Source of the DNA: Glandiceps talaboti
Taxonomy: Eukaryota; Hemichordata; Enteropneusta; Spengelidae
Direction: 5' to 3'
Assembly: GCF_964340395.1 (NCBI RefSeq)
Contig: NC_135557.1
Span: 11,138,546 to 11,202,545, forward strand
Length of the DNA stretch: 64,000 nucleotides
In this document: in pieces, positions 43,707 to 64,000 of the stretch
Layout: the number at the start of each line of letters is the position of its first letter
Position numbering within the stretch: the first letter of the stretch is position 1
Program-made: the position numbers and the translations under genes
The notes under the pieces: generated by a model
What the model was told of the DNA's origin: nothing
The model's input: the letters and a program-made list of their open reading frames with translations, nothing else
The model's database searches: none

Positions 43707-44324
43707 CAGACAGGCAAACGGACAAGGGGCTTAAGGGTGAGCGTTTGATATAATTATTATAAAATAAAGTTGCTGGCTGTTCGTTTTTCTTACATTGTCA
43801 CTTTCTTGTTTTAGCTATGCAATGTTATAACCAGTATACAAAAATCCTTACATTTATACATAGGATGGATATATGACATAACCCGGGATTATAACAATTC
43901 GTTCTACTTTTACGGTTGCTGTATGTTGGTTGCTGGCCTTGCTGTTCTCGTATTTGACCGACTTTATCGCCAATATCAGGAGAAATTGGTTGGAGTGAGC
44001 ACCGCAAAGTACGAGGTTGGCGCCGAACACAAAGTAGCTGTTGAGAAAGTTTCAACTAGAACTAATACCGGATGATGTATTGGTCTAACTTGCAATTATA
44101 ATATTATAATATATTTCAATCAAACCTAGCACATAGATGAATGTAACATACCATCCGGGTCATACTCATACACCCGTCACTTTGTATCAATTAATGATAT
44201 TGCAATTTTGACTTCTAATTAAAACACAAAACCTACTAGTATAACAAAGTGTCACCTGGCTTGGCAAGATCTAACTATCACAGTACATTTTTTTCGTATT
44301 GCTCAAAAGAAATGTTATAAGGTC

Positions 44325-44665
44325 TAATAACAAAAAGTAGTTTGGTTACCGTTACCCAACCCCACCTATAGTTTTTCACGCCAACCCTAATGTTTTTGTT
44401 TCGTATTTGAGAAAAAAAATATAATTTCGAGAATCGCGAAGTCTCGCAAGAAATTATGGATGTGGAAACTGACATCAACTTAAAAAGACAATATAAAACT
44501 GTTCTTCCAAGCTGTAATTGCTTTACATCTGATGAGAATAAACCAATAATACAGAGACCATGTGGAAGACAACGGAAAACATAACTACTTCAACTAGACA
44601 CTCACATATAAAAAAAAATCCTACCCCACCTTTTCTAAAATTGAATGTAATCGGAACCACGATAA
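44325..44665 (+). repeat. Dispersed repeat family 2, copy 2
   Basis: Same blocks as at 20762-21140, including the ending gaatgtaatcggaaccacg. It lies 3' of copy E. Confidence 0.7.
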
Positions 44666-44689
44666 AATGTAGTGTTAGTAACATTTCTC

Positions 44690-44900
44690 TTCAACTAAAC
44701 AATAAATATAGCACTGTTTGTTTGTAAGATTTGGTTGTGCCAGACAATAAAATGTAGCTCTGCTGCAATGCTGGGGAGAGTTTTGTTGAGTCAGACGTTA
44801 ACTGTGGCACTTTTCGCAAGATGTTTGGTAAGGCAGACGATACAATGTAGTATGTTAGTAAGATTTTTGTTGAGCCAGACGATAAAATATAGCATTGTAA
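44690..44900 (+). repeat. Diverged tandem repeats 3' of copy E
   Basis: Units with cagacgataaaatatagc and ttttgttgagccagac, homologous to those 3' of copies B and C. Confidence 0.65.
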
Positions 44901-45557
44901 GTAAGATTGATGTGGCACCAAATGACGTTTTATTTCAGGTGTATGTCACGGTTTTCATTGTCATACTGGTCTAAATTGACATGTTGACACTCATCACCGA
45001 GTGAATGTTGCGATGAATTGTATTGGTTGTGTTCTAACCTTGACATAGTTCTAACGGACATCTAATTTACATACCACTGAACGTTTCCAGGGTAGTGAAC
45101 TTAAAAAACAAGTCACTTGGTTAATTCCAAGTCGTAAATTACACCCATTGGTAAACCTGCCTGTCGATACTGATGTGAGTTTTGATTAATTTGATAATAG
45201 AGGGCATTGTGTGTGTGTGTTTATATAAAGTAAACATTCTGAAAAGGGCAATGGTTATCATCTTACTGATTTATTATTACTGATTTTATTATGGGGTAAA
45301 TCATGTTACGATGTCGACACCATTTCGCACTGAAGTGCGTCTTATAATAATAGATCCTGACGCGCTAGTAGAGATATGTTACCATGATCTCCTACGTGTA
45401 AATTATAAGACTTTCAGACACTAATAAGACGCGTCGAGAATGTTATCGAACGGCTCTCCGTCGCTATCTGCATAGATTCATCATTTCGTAGGAAACACGA
45501 CGGTTCAACTCGTATCTGAGTTTAACTTATCAAACCATGAATGACCGCCAGAATATA
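44901..45557. other. Spacer between copies E and F
   Basis: Holds a conserved block (45130-45262) shared with the 3' flanks of C and F, and TATATAAAG at 45222-45230, 328 nt before the F start. Otherwise unique sequence. It lacks the 5' block of A-E. Confidence 0.45.
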
Positions 45558-48500
45558 ATGGATGTGGAGGGTCATGATGGCGGTATCTATGGCTGGCTTG
45601 TGGTCTTAGCAAGCCATGTATGTAGTATGTTCGTGTTTGGCATGTTCCAGTCCATAGGTCCTGTATTTGTGGCTCTACAGGAGTATTTTGAGTCAAGTTC
45701 ATCACGAACTGCTTGGATTATTTCAGTGGCTTTCTGTTTAGAGACGGCATTCGGTAACGTATACATTTTTTTCCCTTTGATTAATCAATGGCTGTGTTTC
45801 GAAAGCACACTCTTCCATGGGTTTGGTGGGGCCACGCAGCTCTGATGTTGCACCAACCCCGTAAATTTTAGACTAATTTACTCTTTACAGATATACTACC
45901 ATTTTAGCCCAACTTGAAGGCCCGTTTCAGATCACGACATATGCCACTTCCACTTTAGACCAGCCTTTCTTCCATGGAACATTTACAATCCCATCTTTAA
46001 AGCAGTACCCAGAAAGGCATACACTGGAGGGCTGCACGTCTTCATTAGAACTTTATTTACATTGAATATTTACTTCCACTCGACGGCGAAGGTCATCAAA
46101 AACATGACAACACCAACACCATAACACCTCCTGCAACACAATTATGCTGAATATGTATTTACTAACTGCATGCTTATACAAACTGTGGAATTCATTTGAC
46201 GTATGGCTATTATCACATTTGAACATTGTCAAGACGAAAATGAAGAAACGTGTTCTACACTGCATTTGATATGGATTGACCATTGTAGCGCCATTGGACA
46301 GAGGTATAATTCCGAAATTTGATGAATTACAATTCACTACACGAAAAGTCCAATTTATCCACCTTTATCCAACCTTTACCCTACCTGTTACCCACCTAAC
46401 CATCATCTCTGCCTAGGGATAGTGTGAGGCACAGTACACTTTTGACTGTCTACAGCCCCCAGGGGAGAGATCACCGAGGGCAAATTAAGTCACATATGGA
46501 ACTCCGTCTCATGCTCACCACATTTACACATCCTCTGCTCAAGATTTATCCCGGTGGAAAGACATGGTCAAATATGAGTTTTCGTATAGTGTATAAATTA
46601 TCTTTGATTGGTCGATAAAGTGATTGAATCTCCTATCAGTGTCCAATGCTTAGACCTGTCACGTATTCACAATATGGTAAATGTTTGTCTTTGGGCTATT
46701 CTTCACTGGTAAGTGTTATGTTACATAGTTTCCACTATAAAAGTTCGGTATTTTGAGTAGGTGATTGAAAAGAATGCAAAGTCATACTACCAAGGTGACC
46801 AACATTTTTGAGTCTCTTTTTTCTGGATAATATTTAACGTATAAAGGTATGTGTGTCATAAATAAAATGCCTGAAACCCATCCTGCAGATCCTGCTTCTT
46901 TGATCATGAAAGCGCTCACCTGGTATTCTTGGTTAAAATACTTGGAAGTTGCTGCAGTAGTTTTAATACCAATCAAAAGGATTTCAAAAGATATCCATAT
47001 ACAATGCCATCCTTTAATTTGTGATATCATTTTTGGGAGTGTTGGTCTCAGATTTGGGTAGGTTGGTCTGCAATGGGGTCATATCCCAGGTGTCAAAACA
47101 AGTCAAAAACGAGAACAGTTTAACTTACCAGTACTACAATATTTTGGAGGTTTATATTTTAATCAAAATTGGCCAAAAGTGGGGTATTGAGCTTAGCGGC
47201 AAAATTGCACACCCCTACGTACCAAACCAATGGGTGAGTGACATATACTTTGTACATGGAGGATGGCAAATATATTTTTAAATTGATTTTAAACTACACA
47301 CACCACCACCACCATCACCACCACCACCACGTGCCAATTCTTCTTTTTACCGATAAATATTTCGATATCATTCCCTAATATTGTTCTTCGTTCATCCGAG
47401 GAAAGTGCAAGTGACATATGTCACTAAAGCCACCAATCGTACATAAGCTCAGATAACAAAAAGAAACTCCTCGTGTCGTTCCTACTTTTTAACTGAGTGC
47501 AAGCATTTGACATGCACATGGTTAATATTTGAAGAAAACAAGAATTTTACGTAAAAAGTGGTGATTCTTTATGATTTCACTCCTGTTATTCCACCTACAG
47601 TGCAATGACGTAGACGTACAATGACGTGGACACCAATTGTAGTGACATAGGCACCCGTTGTAGTGACGTAGAACGACATTTCTGTTCTCACAATCTCCAG
47701 GTCCTGTTGCTAATATATCTGTGAAGAAAATAGGATATAGAGGCACTGTAATTCTTGGAGGTCTAGTGTCCTCTATTGGATTTCTACTGACTGCTTTTGC
47801 ACCAAGTCTTGAGTTTATTTACTTCAGTTTTGGAGTATTAGTTGGTATGTATAACTTTACAATGTTTTATCATAATAATTAAAATTTCGTGTACAACGCT
47901 ATTGCCTAGAAAAATAACTTCTCTTGGGGGATAAGTCTAGAACGTGTGGATATATACTGGCAGCCTTATATGAGAATCAATGTTCAAGTTGTTTTCAGAC
48001 TTTGTGTTATAGATATGTGAGTAAGAGAATAAATGTCTTTATGCTCAGGAAGTCGCCCAGTTGCATGAATTGTAGAATTACATTTTAGCTTTTTTAGCTT
48101 TAAGACTTTTCTTTTTCTGCTTTTCGGTACTACACGTCTACTACAAATCCAACTTTGCAACGCCAAATAAACAGTTCAATGCAATTTAGTATTGTACAAG
48201 TTGGACGGATTTTAATTGTTAAATAATGTCTTACCAGTAGTGCCAAATATCGGATATTTCCTTAACTACGGATCTCTCGTGACCTTACACGTTCCGATTA
48301 CATTTATAATACCATTGAAATCGGCAAAAATGGTGACTCACTTCAAATACATTTTGATGTTACTGTTTGAAGAATCTCTCTGGACCAGAAGCTGTCTAAA
48401 TGACACTATCAATAGAATTTGCAAGCCCAGAAATTCATTTTGTATTCTTATCTCAAGAAATTCACCAGCGGAGAAACTTGGCCTGTCGGTGTTACTGTAA

Positions 48501-50467
48501 GAAACTCTCGATCTAGTATTGAGACGTGTCTCTGTGTTACTATCTCAAGATGTCCGACCTTTACACGAAACTAAGACATTTGCCCAAGAAATCATTAAAA
48601 TGTTTAAAATTTCAATTTCAAATTATCACCTCCAGGTTTATCTAACTTGTAATTGGCCACCCCTTTAATCAAAACCACGTGGTGATATCATTAAATCATA
48701 GGTTTGCATATAAGATCCAATTTACATTTAGCACAGGTTTTAGTGGCAGTTTCAAATTCAGAAAAAAAATGTTTGTGCTCTCAAGATAATAATACTAAAA
48801 CAAGTCTATCTTGAAATAGTCACACGATGACCGGACCAGAGAGCTTCTTGAAATATTCACACCGAACCAAGTCTCTCTACCAGGTATAGTCACAGCTAGA
48901 CAAATCTCTGAACCAAAGAGCTTCTTCAGACAGTAACACCAAAGCATGCCACTGCAGCTGGACCAGAGAGCATCTTGAGATAGCAACACCAAGACATGCC
49001 ACTACATCTGGACCAGAGAGCACCTTGAGATATTTACATCAAGAAAATTCACTGGGCTAGTGAGTGTCTTGACATAACAACGCAAAGACAAATTCGTCAA
49101 CAGTCACTGGTCTATAAATGTCGATTGTGTGCTTTTTGCTGATTAAATGATATTTCTTTCATTTGTAGGGTGTGGTTATGGTCTCATTGTAAATCCACGA
49201 CTTGGACTTATTCCATTTTACATCAAAAAGAGATTTGTCATCGCGAATGCCATTGCTGTGAGTGGTTCAGGAACAGGAACGTTTGTCTTTCCCCCAGTTT
49301 GGCAACTATTGATTGAAACGTACGGATGGAGAACAGCCTTTATCTTTTTTGCGGCGATAAATGCCACTTTGTGTGTATGCGGAGCACTCTTCAGGTTACC
49401 AAAGAAGAGCACAGGAATAACTGCTGTTGAGACGAGTATACAACCAAATATCGATGAAAATTCAAATTGTGAAAATGATAAAGAAATCGGATTAAAATCT
49501 AGTGATCAAATATCAGCATTGCGACAGATGGTGAAAGCCTGTGACTGCAGTCTTTTTTCGAAGTATCCACGATTGATTGTGTTCACGTTTGCATTGACAC
49601 TTGGTTTTGGAATCGGATTCATTGGTGTACCAGCGCATATGGTTTCACGTGCAGAGTCTAAGGACCTCAGTTCTGAAAATAACATTGCCTTAGTCGTGTC
49701 CATATTTGGAGTAGCTGGTATAGTAGGCAGACTTTCCCCACCCGCTATATTACATTTCACACCTCGCACCATAACCAGTTCAAGATTATTTGGTTTGGCA
49801 CTGCTTTTAGGTGGAATAACAAATATTCTCAGTTTCCTTGCTGACTCTTATCAAATGTATTGTGTGTATGCTGCTATTTTGGGACTACTGATTGGAGTTG
49901 TCGCCACAATGACATCGCAGGCAATCAAAGATATAGTGGGTTCTTCAAACTTGATGGCAGGTTTATCCATTAGCACTCCTTGGACCAGTCTTGGCAGTTT
50001 TGGGCCGCCATTGGCAGGTAATTATTAACTGAGTGATTATAGATATATTAGTTTGTCCATAGACCTTACACCAACGACGGTCTATGGTTTGCCATACTTG
50101 ATATGTTATCTGTTTTGGTCGTTTAGTTTTTAGTGTCTGAAGGAATACATATATTTTGGTTATGTCCATCTGTCTGTCATGTCTGTGGTGTATTAGAGAG
50201 TCAAGATTGTCACAAAAATAAAATAACCATCATTCTGATTTTCTTCTCATAGGATGGATATATGACATAACCCAGGATTACAACAATTCTTTCTACTTTT
50301 ACGGTTCCTGTATGGTGTTTGCTGGCCTTACACTTATCTTATTTGAAACACTGTATCCCCTATGTCACTGTCAAGGAGAAGTGTTTACAGTGAACGATGC
50401 AAAGTACGATGCTAACCAGAATTCAATCACTGTTATGAAAGTTTCAACCGGAACTAACACAGAATGA
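45558..50467 (+). CDS. SLC16/MCT-like 12-TM transporter, copy F (intact, most diverged)
   Basis: Exons are 45558-45753, 47701-47844, 49169-50017 and 50253-50467; the product is 467 aa. The start at 45558 gives the MDVEGHDGG N-terminus that matches the sister copies; an in-frame ATG at 45537 would add seven residues. TM1 DGGIYGW, TM4-5 signature (YIKKRFV...GSGTG) and TM8 VGRL are present. The TM6-7 loop is seven residues longer than in copy A and rich in Asn, Asp and Glu. Introns do not align with those of A-E beyond the splice sites, and intron 3 is only 235 bp with no decayed exon. This fits an older branch of the array, possibly the parent-like copy. It ends 2.25 kb from the convergent NDUFS2 stop codon. 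Confidence 0.88.
45754..47700. other. Intron 1 of copy F, nothing recognised
   Basis: 1.9 kb with no alignment to intron 1 of A-E, a short (CAC)n run at 47300-47330, and no convincing frame. Confidence 0.5.
48780..49110 (+). repeat. ~58-bp tandem repeats in intron 2 of copy F
   Basis: About five units with ggaccagagagc..cttgagata ... caccaagacatgccact. The repeats lie just before exon 3 and have no counterpart in A-E. Confidence 0.7.
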
Positions 50468-50699
50468 TGTATATTATCGTTCTAACTTGCAAAACTGCAT
50501 TTCATTCAAACCTGGCATGAAGGTGATATAACATCCGGGATATACGCAAATAATTTGGTATCACTGCATCATCACAGATGTTGATGACGTGGTGATAATG
50601 TTTGTCCAGCGCTGTAACATTGAAATAGATCTAGATGTCAGATAAATGAGTTGAAATATTGCAATCGTATTGCTAGTGCTATAACATACAGTACGGGGA

Positions 50700-51110
50700 T
50701 CATGGGTCATCGCGACCTAATTTGACCTCATATATGTTTACGTTACACCTAGGGTAACATTTTATACTTTTATTGCCGGTGTTACAGTGTTGGCTTGGTT
50801 CGAGCTATCACCTAATAAATTGAGCTTATATTGTATAGTCTTACTTCTGGCGTCATAAAATTAACACATTGCTTTGAGTCATCGTGACCTAATTTGACCT
50901 TGAATATATTTTACACAACAAATACGACACTTTTATTGGTGGTGTTGTAATGTTTGACATAGTCCACATGTCATCTTTAATAGTTTTATTTCTGGAGCTA
51001 TAACATTAGCATTGTGCTGGGTGTACCTAATTTGACCCTGAATATATTTTTATTTTACACCCACGGAACCAAATGCTGCACTTTTTATTGCCGGCGTTGT
51101 AACCTTGGTA
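50700..51110 (+). repeat. ~150-bp diverged triplication 3' of copy F
   Basis: Three units marked by gacctaatttgacc, then tatatt...acac, then cttttattg.cggtgtt. They fill part of the gap between copy F and the convergent NDUFS2 gene. Confidence 0.65.
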
Positions 51111-51968
51111 ACCATAGTTCTAACACTTGCCCACTGTACGCAACACTGTATTCAAAACAGTCAGTAAATAAATTCCTGAGTACGCAAAGTCGTAAATCAT
51201 AACCATTAGTACACCTGCCTAATACAGGTACGACTTTTGGTGAATTTGACAATGGAGAACATTGTGTATGTGTTTTATATGAAATAAATCACCCTGATTG
51301 AAAAACGACATTCCGACACAAATATGACAGTCCGATCAACTGTGTATCACCATTTACCTTCGGGACGCGGGAGTGGATGTAACTCTGTCAGTGATTGTAC
51401 CCATGTAAGAGAAAACACAGCAACAATTGCTTTCAGCCACACACTAAATGACAGTTATCGGTCGATGCACACTCCCACTGCAACCAATTAATCAAAGCAT
51501 AACATTTCTGTTGCTAGCAATACAAGTACTTCGTGAGACAGCGAAGCAAAAACCACAGCTTGCGATATAAACCATAGGCCCTATGTAAACAGGCTGTGGG
51601 CACATGTAAACAAATGGACATTATAAACACTACTAGGAGTCAAGGTTTACAGCATATAATTGTGTTGAAAATAAATCTGAGTTGCTAAGTATGATGATTG
51701 AATGATGACATTATCGCTTATTCATTAATTGTTTCAATAACCATTTTTTGGCTGCAACAAGTATTTGCAAGTGCTTCTCACATTTCAAAATGCGTCTGCA
51801 TAATCTCGATCTTCAACATCCACTTCCAATAGGCAGACACAGTATAATACGAAGTGCTAGTAACATGACTGTTCAAACATAGCTCCCGAGCACATGTACA
51901 AACTACAAAACCTTGGGGGTCATGAAACACGACCTTCCTACAAAATTTTAGTGTTGTTTACATTGAAT

Positions 51969-51974
51969 TTTATT
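51969..51974 (-). promoter_or_regulatory. Candidate poly(A) signal of NDUFS2
   Basis: AATAAA on the minus strand, about 750 nt beyond the NDUFS2 stop codon. It is the first one I found by eye downstream of the stop. No transcript evidence. Confidence 0.35.
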
Positions 51975-52164
51975 CAAAATTCTCAGCGACACAATCTTCA
52001 ACAGTAAAAGTACATGGCATGCCTTTAAACAACCCACTGAGACAAAGAAGCTGTTGGTTTGTGAGAAAATATAACTCTTTATCTTGCAGTGATGGTCTCA
52101 GTTTTAATCTATATTAACTTGGTCATATCATTTAGCATTTTCACTGATAGCAAAGGCAAATGAC

Positions 52165-52475
52165 GAGAGGTTGCTTGATGTTGCCTCAAAGGAAAACGAA
52201 TGTTTCATGCAATTCGGCCGTTGGTGGCGCTACTGCTGGTAAGCATAATCTTTCCATAAGAATGATTTTGATACGTACTTTCGCAGTTCTAGCTGACTGA
52301 ATTGAAGGAGAATAACTTGCCACCTCATTAACATGTTGCTAGATGATGCCTATATTAAAACGAATGTTTGATTCGATTGGGCGTTGGTGGCGCTATTGAT
52401 GCACCAATGAACTTTCCATGAGAATAATTAATGTTTTGACTTTGTATCCTTGCATTTCTGGTTGACTGAAAGAAG
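52165..52475. repeat. ~155-bp two-copy duplication near the 3' end of NDUFS2
   Basis: Both copies share aacgaatgttt, cgttggtggcgct, tttccat.agaat and gttgactga-like wording. If the poly(A) signal at 51969 is used, it lies within the NDUFS2 3' UTR. Confidence 0.55.
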
Positions 52476-52719
52476 GTGTTCTGCACAAGGCTCTGCTAGG
52501 CAAATGTTTGAAAGCTGTTCAGTAATATTTCAATATAGCCCTTTGGTTGTTGAAAATATGATGTTCAAGTTTATGCTAGAATACTTCTACACACAATAGA
52601 ATAATGTAAACTGACTGTAGTTCATACCGTGTTCTCTTTTTCAATTCTTACTATTTACAAAAAAACAAATATGACAATATTCTTGATACGGTTACTGTAA
52701 GTCTAATAGTTCAAACAAA

Positions 52720-61688
<8,969 letters not shown>

Positions 61689-61699
61689 TTTGCGGTCGT

Positions 61700-61972
61700 G
61701 CGAAGGTTAGGGTTTGTTATTTATTTCCTCACAGACATGGACATAGAGGGCGCTATATAATAGTCAAAAACAACAATTTCTTTCTATATACTAGTATTCC
61801 AAACATATTCACAATATTTAACTTACTGAATCGTTCTAAGGCACAACTTGAAATTGACTGAACTCTGGTATTACAGTACATGTGGGTGTCTATGCTTAGA
61901 CTGATACCAGTCCAGTATTAATAGTAGTAGTAGTAGTAGTAGTAATAGTAGTAGTAGTAGTATATAGTAGTG

Positions 61973-62041
<69 letters not shown>

Positions 62042-62060
62042 AGTAGTAGTAATAGTAGTG

Positions 62061-62127
<67 letters not shown>

Positions 62128-62145
62128 TAGTAGTGGTGGTAGTGG

Positions 62146-62187
<42 letters not shown>

Positions 62188-63749
62188 GTTAAATGTTTTA
62201 TTAAAATAAAGAATTAACTTTCCAGAGATTTGAGCAGGTCTAGGCTTCGCTGTCTCTGTATTTGCCGCTTAAAATGCTGAGAAAGGAAATCCTGTAACTC
62301 TAATCAAGTTTTTTATTTGAAATAAATGTTAGTACATCATTAATTAATATGTCCTTGATTACTTATATCAATAATTAATATGCATCTACATCTGTCTCAA
62401 GAGAAAACATTGACACATCATTACAGGAAAACACAGTTATTTTCATGGTTTTTGTAGCTCCGCAAATTCGGCACATGCGCACATGTGATATGACCTGACA
62501 TTGAGAATTCGACAATACTATACATGCATCGTATATAAGGTAAGATTATAATGTCGATGACTTTACTGTGATTTAGAAAGCATACTTGAACTTGGAAAGA
62601 AAGTTTCGACAGACCTACACTCACTCTCAAATATTTGAGATCGACTGGGTGATTCTGCCAGTTTCCCTTTCCAGCTGGAACCGCGTTCCGTACACACAAG
62701 CAGGGACTGTGTTATTATCCAATGTGTACATCCATATCCATGGTTAACAAAATAACACCACCGCTAGGAGAATTTGTTATCATATGATAAACTCAGATTA
62801 GGCGATATAAAAGTAGCATGGAATAAACGTACTAGTAGTCTTACTTATTATACACAATAGAGTCATCAACCATGGAAGTTTACATCACGTCCCTGTAGTA
62901 TACCACGCCGGGCATATAATTTGGGTTTGCTGGCTTTGTGTACATTTGGACGCCAACTGCCATTTATAACCTTGAAATGTCGACAAAAGATTGTTCACCG
63001 TTCTCGATCTTAAGAACTACCTAGAAACATGAATATTTATCGACAGAAAATTAATCTTAATGCCACTCCCCCCCCCCCACGCATACATAGTGTACGCCAG
63101 GTGTATATATTGCTTCATACTCTCCGAAGACAATACAACAGCGCAGAGCTCAACTAGATCTCATGCGCATGCGCACTACACATACACCCCGACAAGCTAC
63201 CCGACATCGGGCCACTGCAATTGTATGCTTTTGAATAACAACACGTTTGACTTATTTATCTTTTCCCCTATTTCTATTGATCAGTATAGTTGCTATAACA
63301 GTAAGATATTGTACACAGCAAAGCATTCTTTAAAAAATCCAGTCGCAGCTTTAAAGATATAAATTATAATATTATAACTGTGGTACAGTCGAACAGTGAA
63401 AACTATTCCCCAAGTCAGTGTAAATACTGAACACTAATTTATAACTTTAAGTTTTATGCTATTCTGGAAAAGGTTGCTGTCGAAAATGTTAAGTTTGGTG
63501 TTTTGTTACTAAGATTTTCAGTAAAATTCGTCTCCAAAAGCGCATTCTAATTTATTATGTTATTGACTGACAAAGGATGAATCATTGCATTCCATTCTTG
63601 TATCAGTTAGACTATTCTACAACCCACGAAAAAAAACACGGTGTGTTTGCTTGAATTAATGAAGTGAGCTAGCAAAGGAAAGATTATTTCACATAGTGAC
63701 AACATTAGATAAAAACAACAATAAAACTGAATACAAAAACAACAGGGGT
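61700..63749. other. Region upstream of NDUFS2, no gene recognised
   Basis: The NDUFS2 promoter should lie at the left edge; no TATA box seen. A (TAG)n tract is followed by about 1.5 kb of non-coding sequence with only short frames, of which none has a known motif. Confidence 0.5.
61918..62187. repeat. (TAG)n then (GTT)n tract
   Basis: Trinucleotide tract about 230 bp upstream of the NDUFS2 start. It gives spurious poly-Ser and poly-Val frames. Confidence 0.95.
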
Positions 63750-64000
63750 GCCTTTTAGGCCTAAAAAATAGTTGTTTAATTCCGGTTACCTGACCCCCAC
63801 TGTGACCTAGCAAAGTTTCACCGCCGACCCTATTTTTTTGTTACGTATTCGAGATAAATAATAATAAATTCGCAAAAAAAAAATTGTGTGAAGTTTCACA
63901 AGAAATAGTGGATGCGGAAACTGAGATCAACTTAATAAGACAAAATAAAACTGTTCTTCCAATCTGTAATGGCTGTACATCTGATAGGAAGAAATAAATA
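63750..64000 (+). repeat. Dispersed repeat family 2, copy 3 (cut by window end)
   Basis: Same block order (gttacctgaccccc, cgtattcgag, gcggaaactgagatcaac, tggctgtacatctgatag), running off the window. It lies outside the transporter array, so the family is genome-wide rather than part of the duplications. Confidence 0.68.

Noticed and set aside
45537-45557. Upstream ATG as the start of copy F
   Set aside because: In frame and possible, but all sister copies begin directly before the EGHDGG motif, which favours 45558.
47522-47746. Minus-strand frame resembling the antisense exon 2 scrap (MPLYPIFFTDI)
   Set aside because: It is simply the reverse of copy F's own exon 2, not an extra inverted copy as in B.
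61970-62209. Poly-Val/poly-Ser protein
   Set aside because: Translation of (TAG)n/(GTT)n trinucleotide repeats.

Overview
The window is nuclear DNA from an animal, most likely a marine invertebrate. The reasons are spliced genes with GT-AG introns of about 0.2-6 kb, a nuclear gene for a mitochondrial complex I subunit, non-LTR retrotransposons with a CR1-type tail, a tRNA-derived SINE, and very dense microsatellites: (TA)n, (CAGA)n, (CATA)n, (GA)n. I cannot fix the phylum from the sequence. There are no bacterial-type operons, CRISPR arrays or phage genes.

From about 0.8 to 51.3 kb, all on the + strand, lies a head-to-tail tandem array of six copies (A-F) of one four-exon gene. It encodes a 12-TM major facilitator transporter of the SLC16 / monocarboxylate-transporter (MCT) type. 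Start codons are at 1272, 10521, 19424, 29533, 40474 and 45558. All six copies share the exon layout: 196 nt, 144 nt, about 830-850 nt and about 200-215 nt, with every intron in phase 1. A (459 aa), D (461 aa) and F (467 aa) read through without breaks when spliced. B, C and E are each broken in exon 3, and all three breaks fall within TM5: a 40-nt net deletion, a 1-nt deletion, and TGG to TAG. An orphan decayed exon 4 at 18.1 kb, next to a second leftover promoter block, is a seventh vestigial copy. Introns and flanks of A-E can be aligned with each other, so these are recent segmental duplications, with D and E closest. F is compact and diverged and looks like the oldest branch.

Fossils lie inside the array. 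Intron 3 of A-D carries a decayed second copy of the 5' part of exon 3. Intron 2 of B carries a 58-nt inverted copy of exon 2, set in the loop of a perfect 74-nt inverted repeat between two long (TA)n tracts. Intron 2 of D holds a nearly full-length CR1-like LINE (ORF1 with a Cys-rich PHD-like finger, ORF2 with RT but an apparently gutted endonuclease) and a 0.6-kb inverted-repeat element.

From 52.7 to 61.7 kb on the - strand is NDUFS2 (49-kDa subunit of complex I) in 11 coding exons, 467 aa, intact and convergent with copy F. In two of its introns the upstream exon's 3' end and splice donor are duplicated: eleven donors in a 46-bp tandem array after exon 7, and one decayed copy after exon 3. 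The last 2.3 kb (61.7-64.0 kb) has no recognisable gene, only a (TAG)n/(GTT)n tract and a dispersed repeat. All calls come from reading the sequence; no database search or expression data was available.
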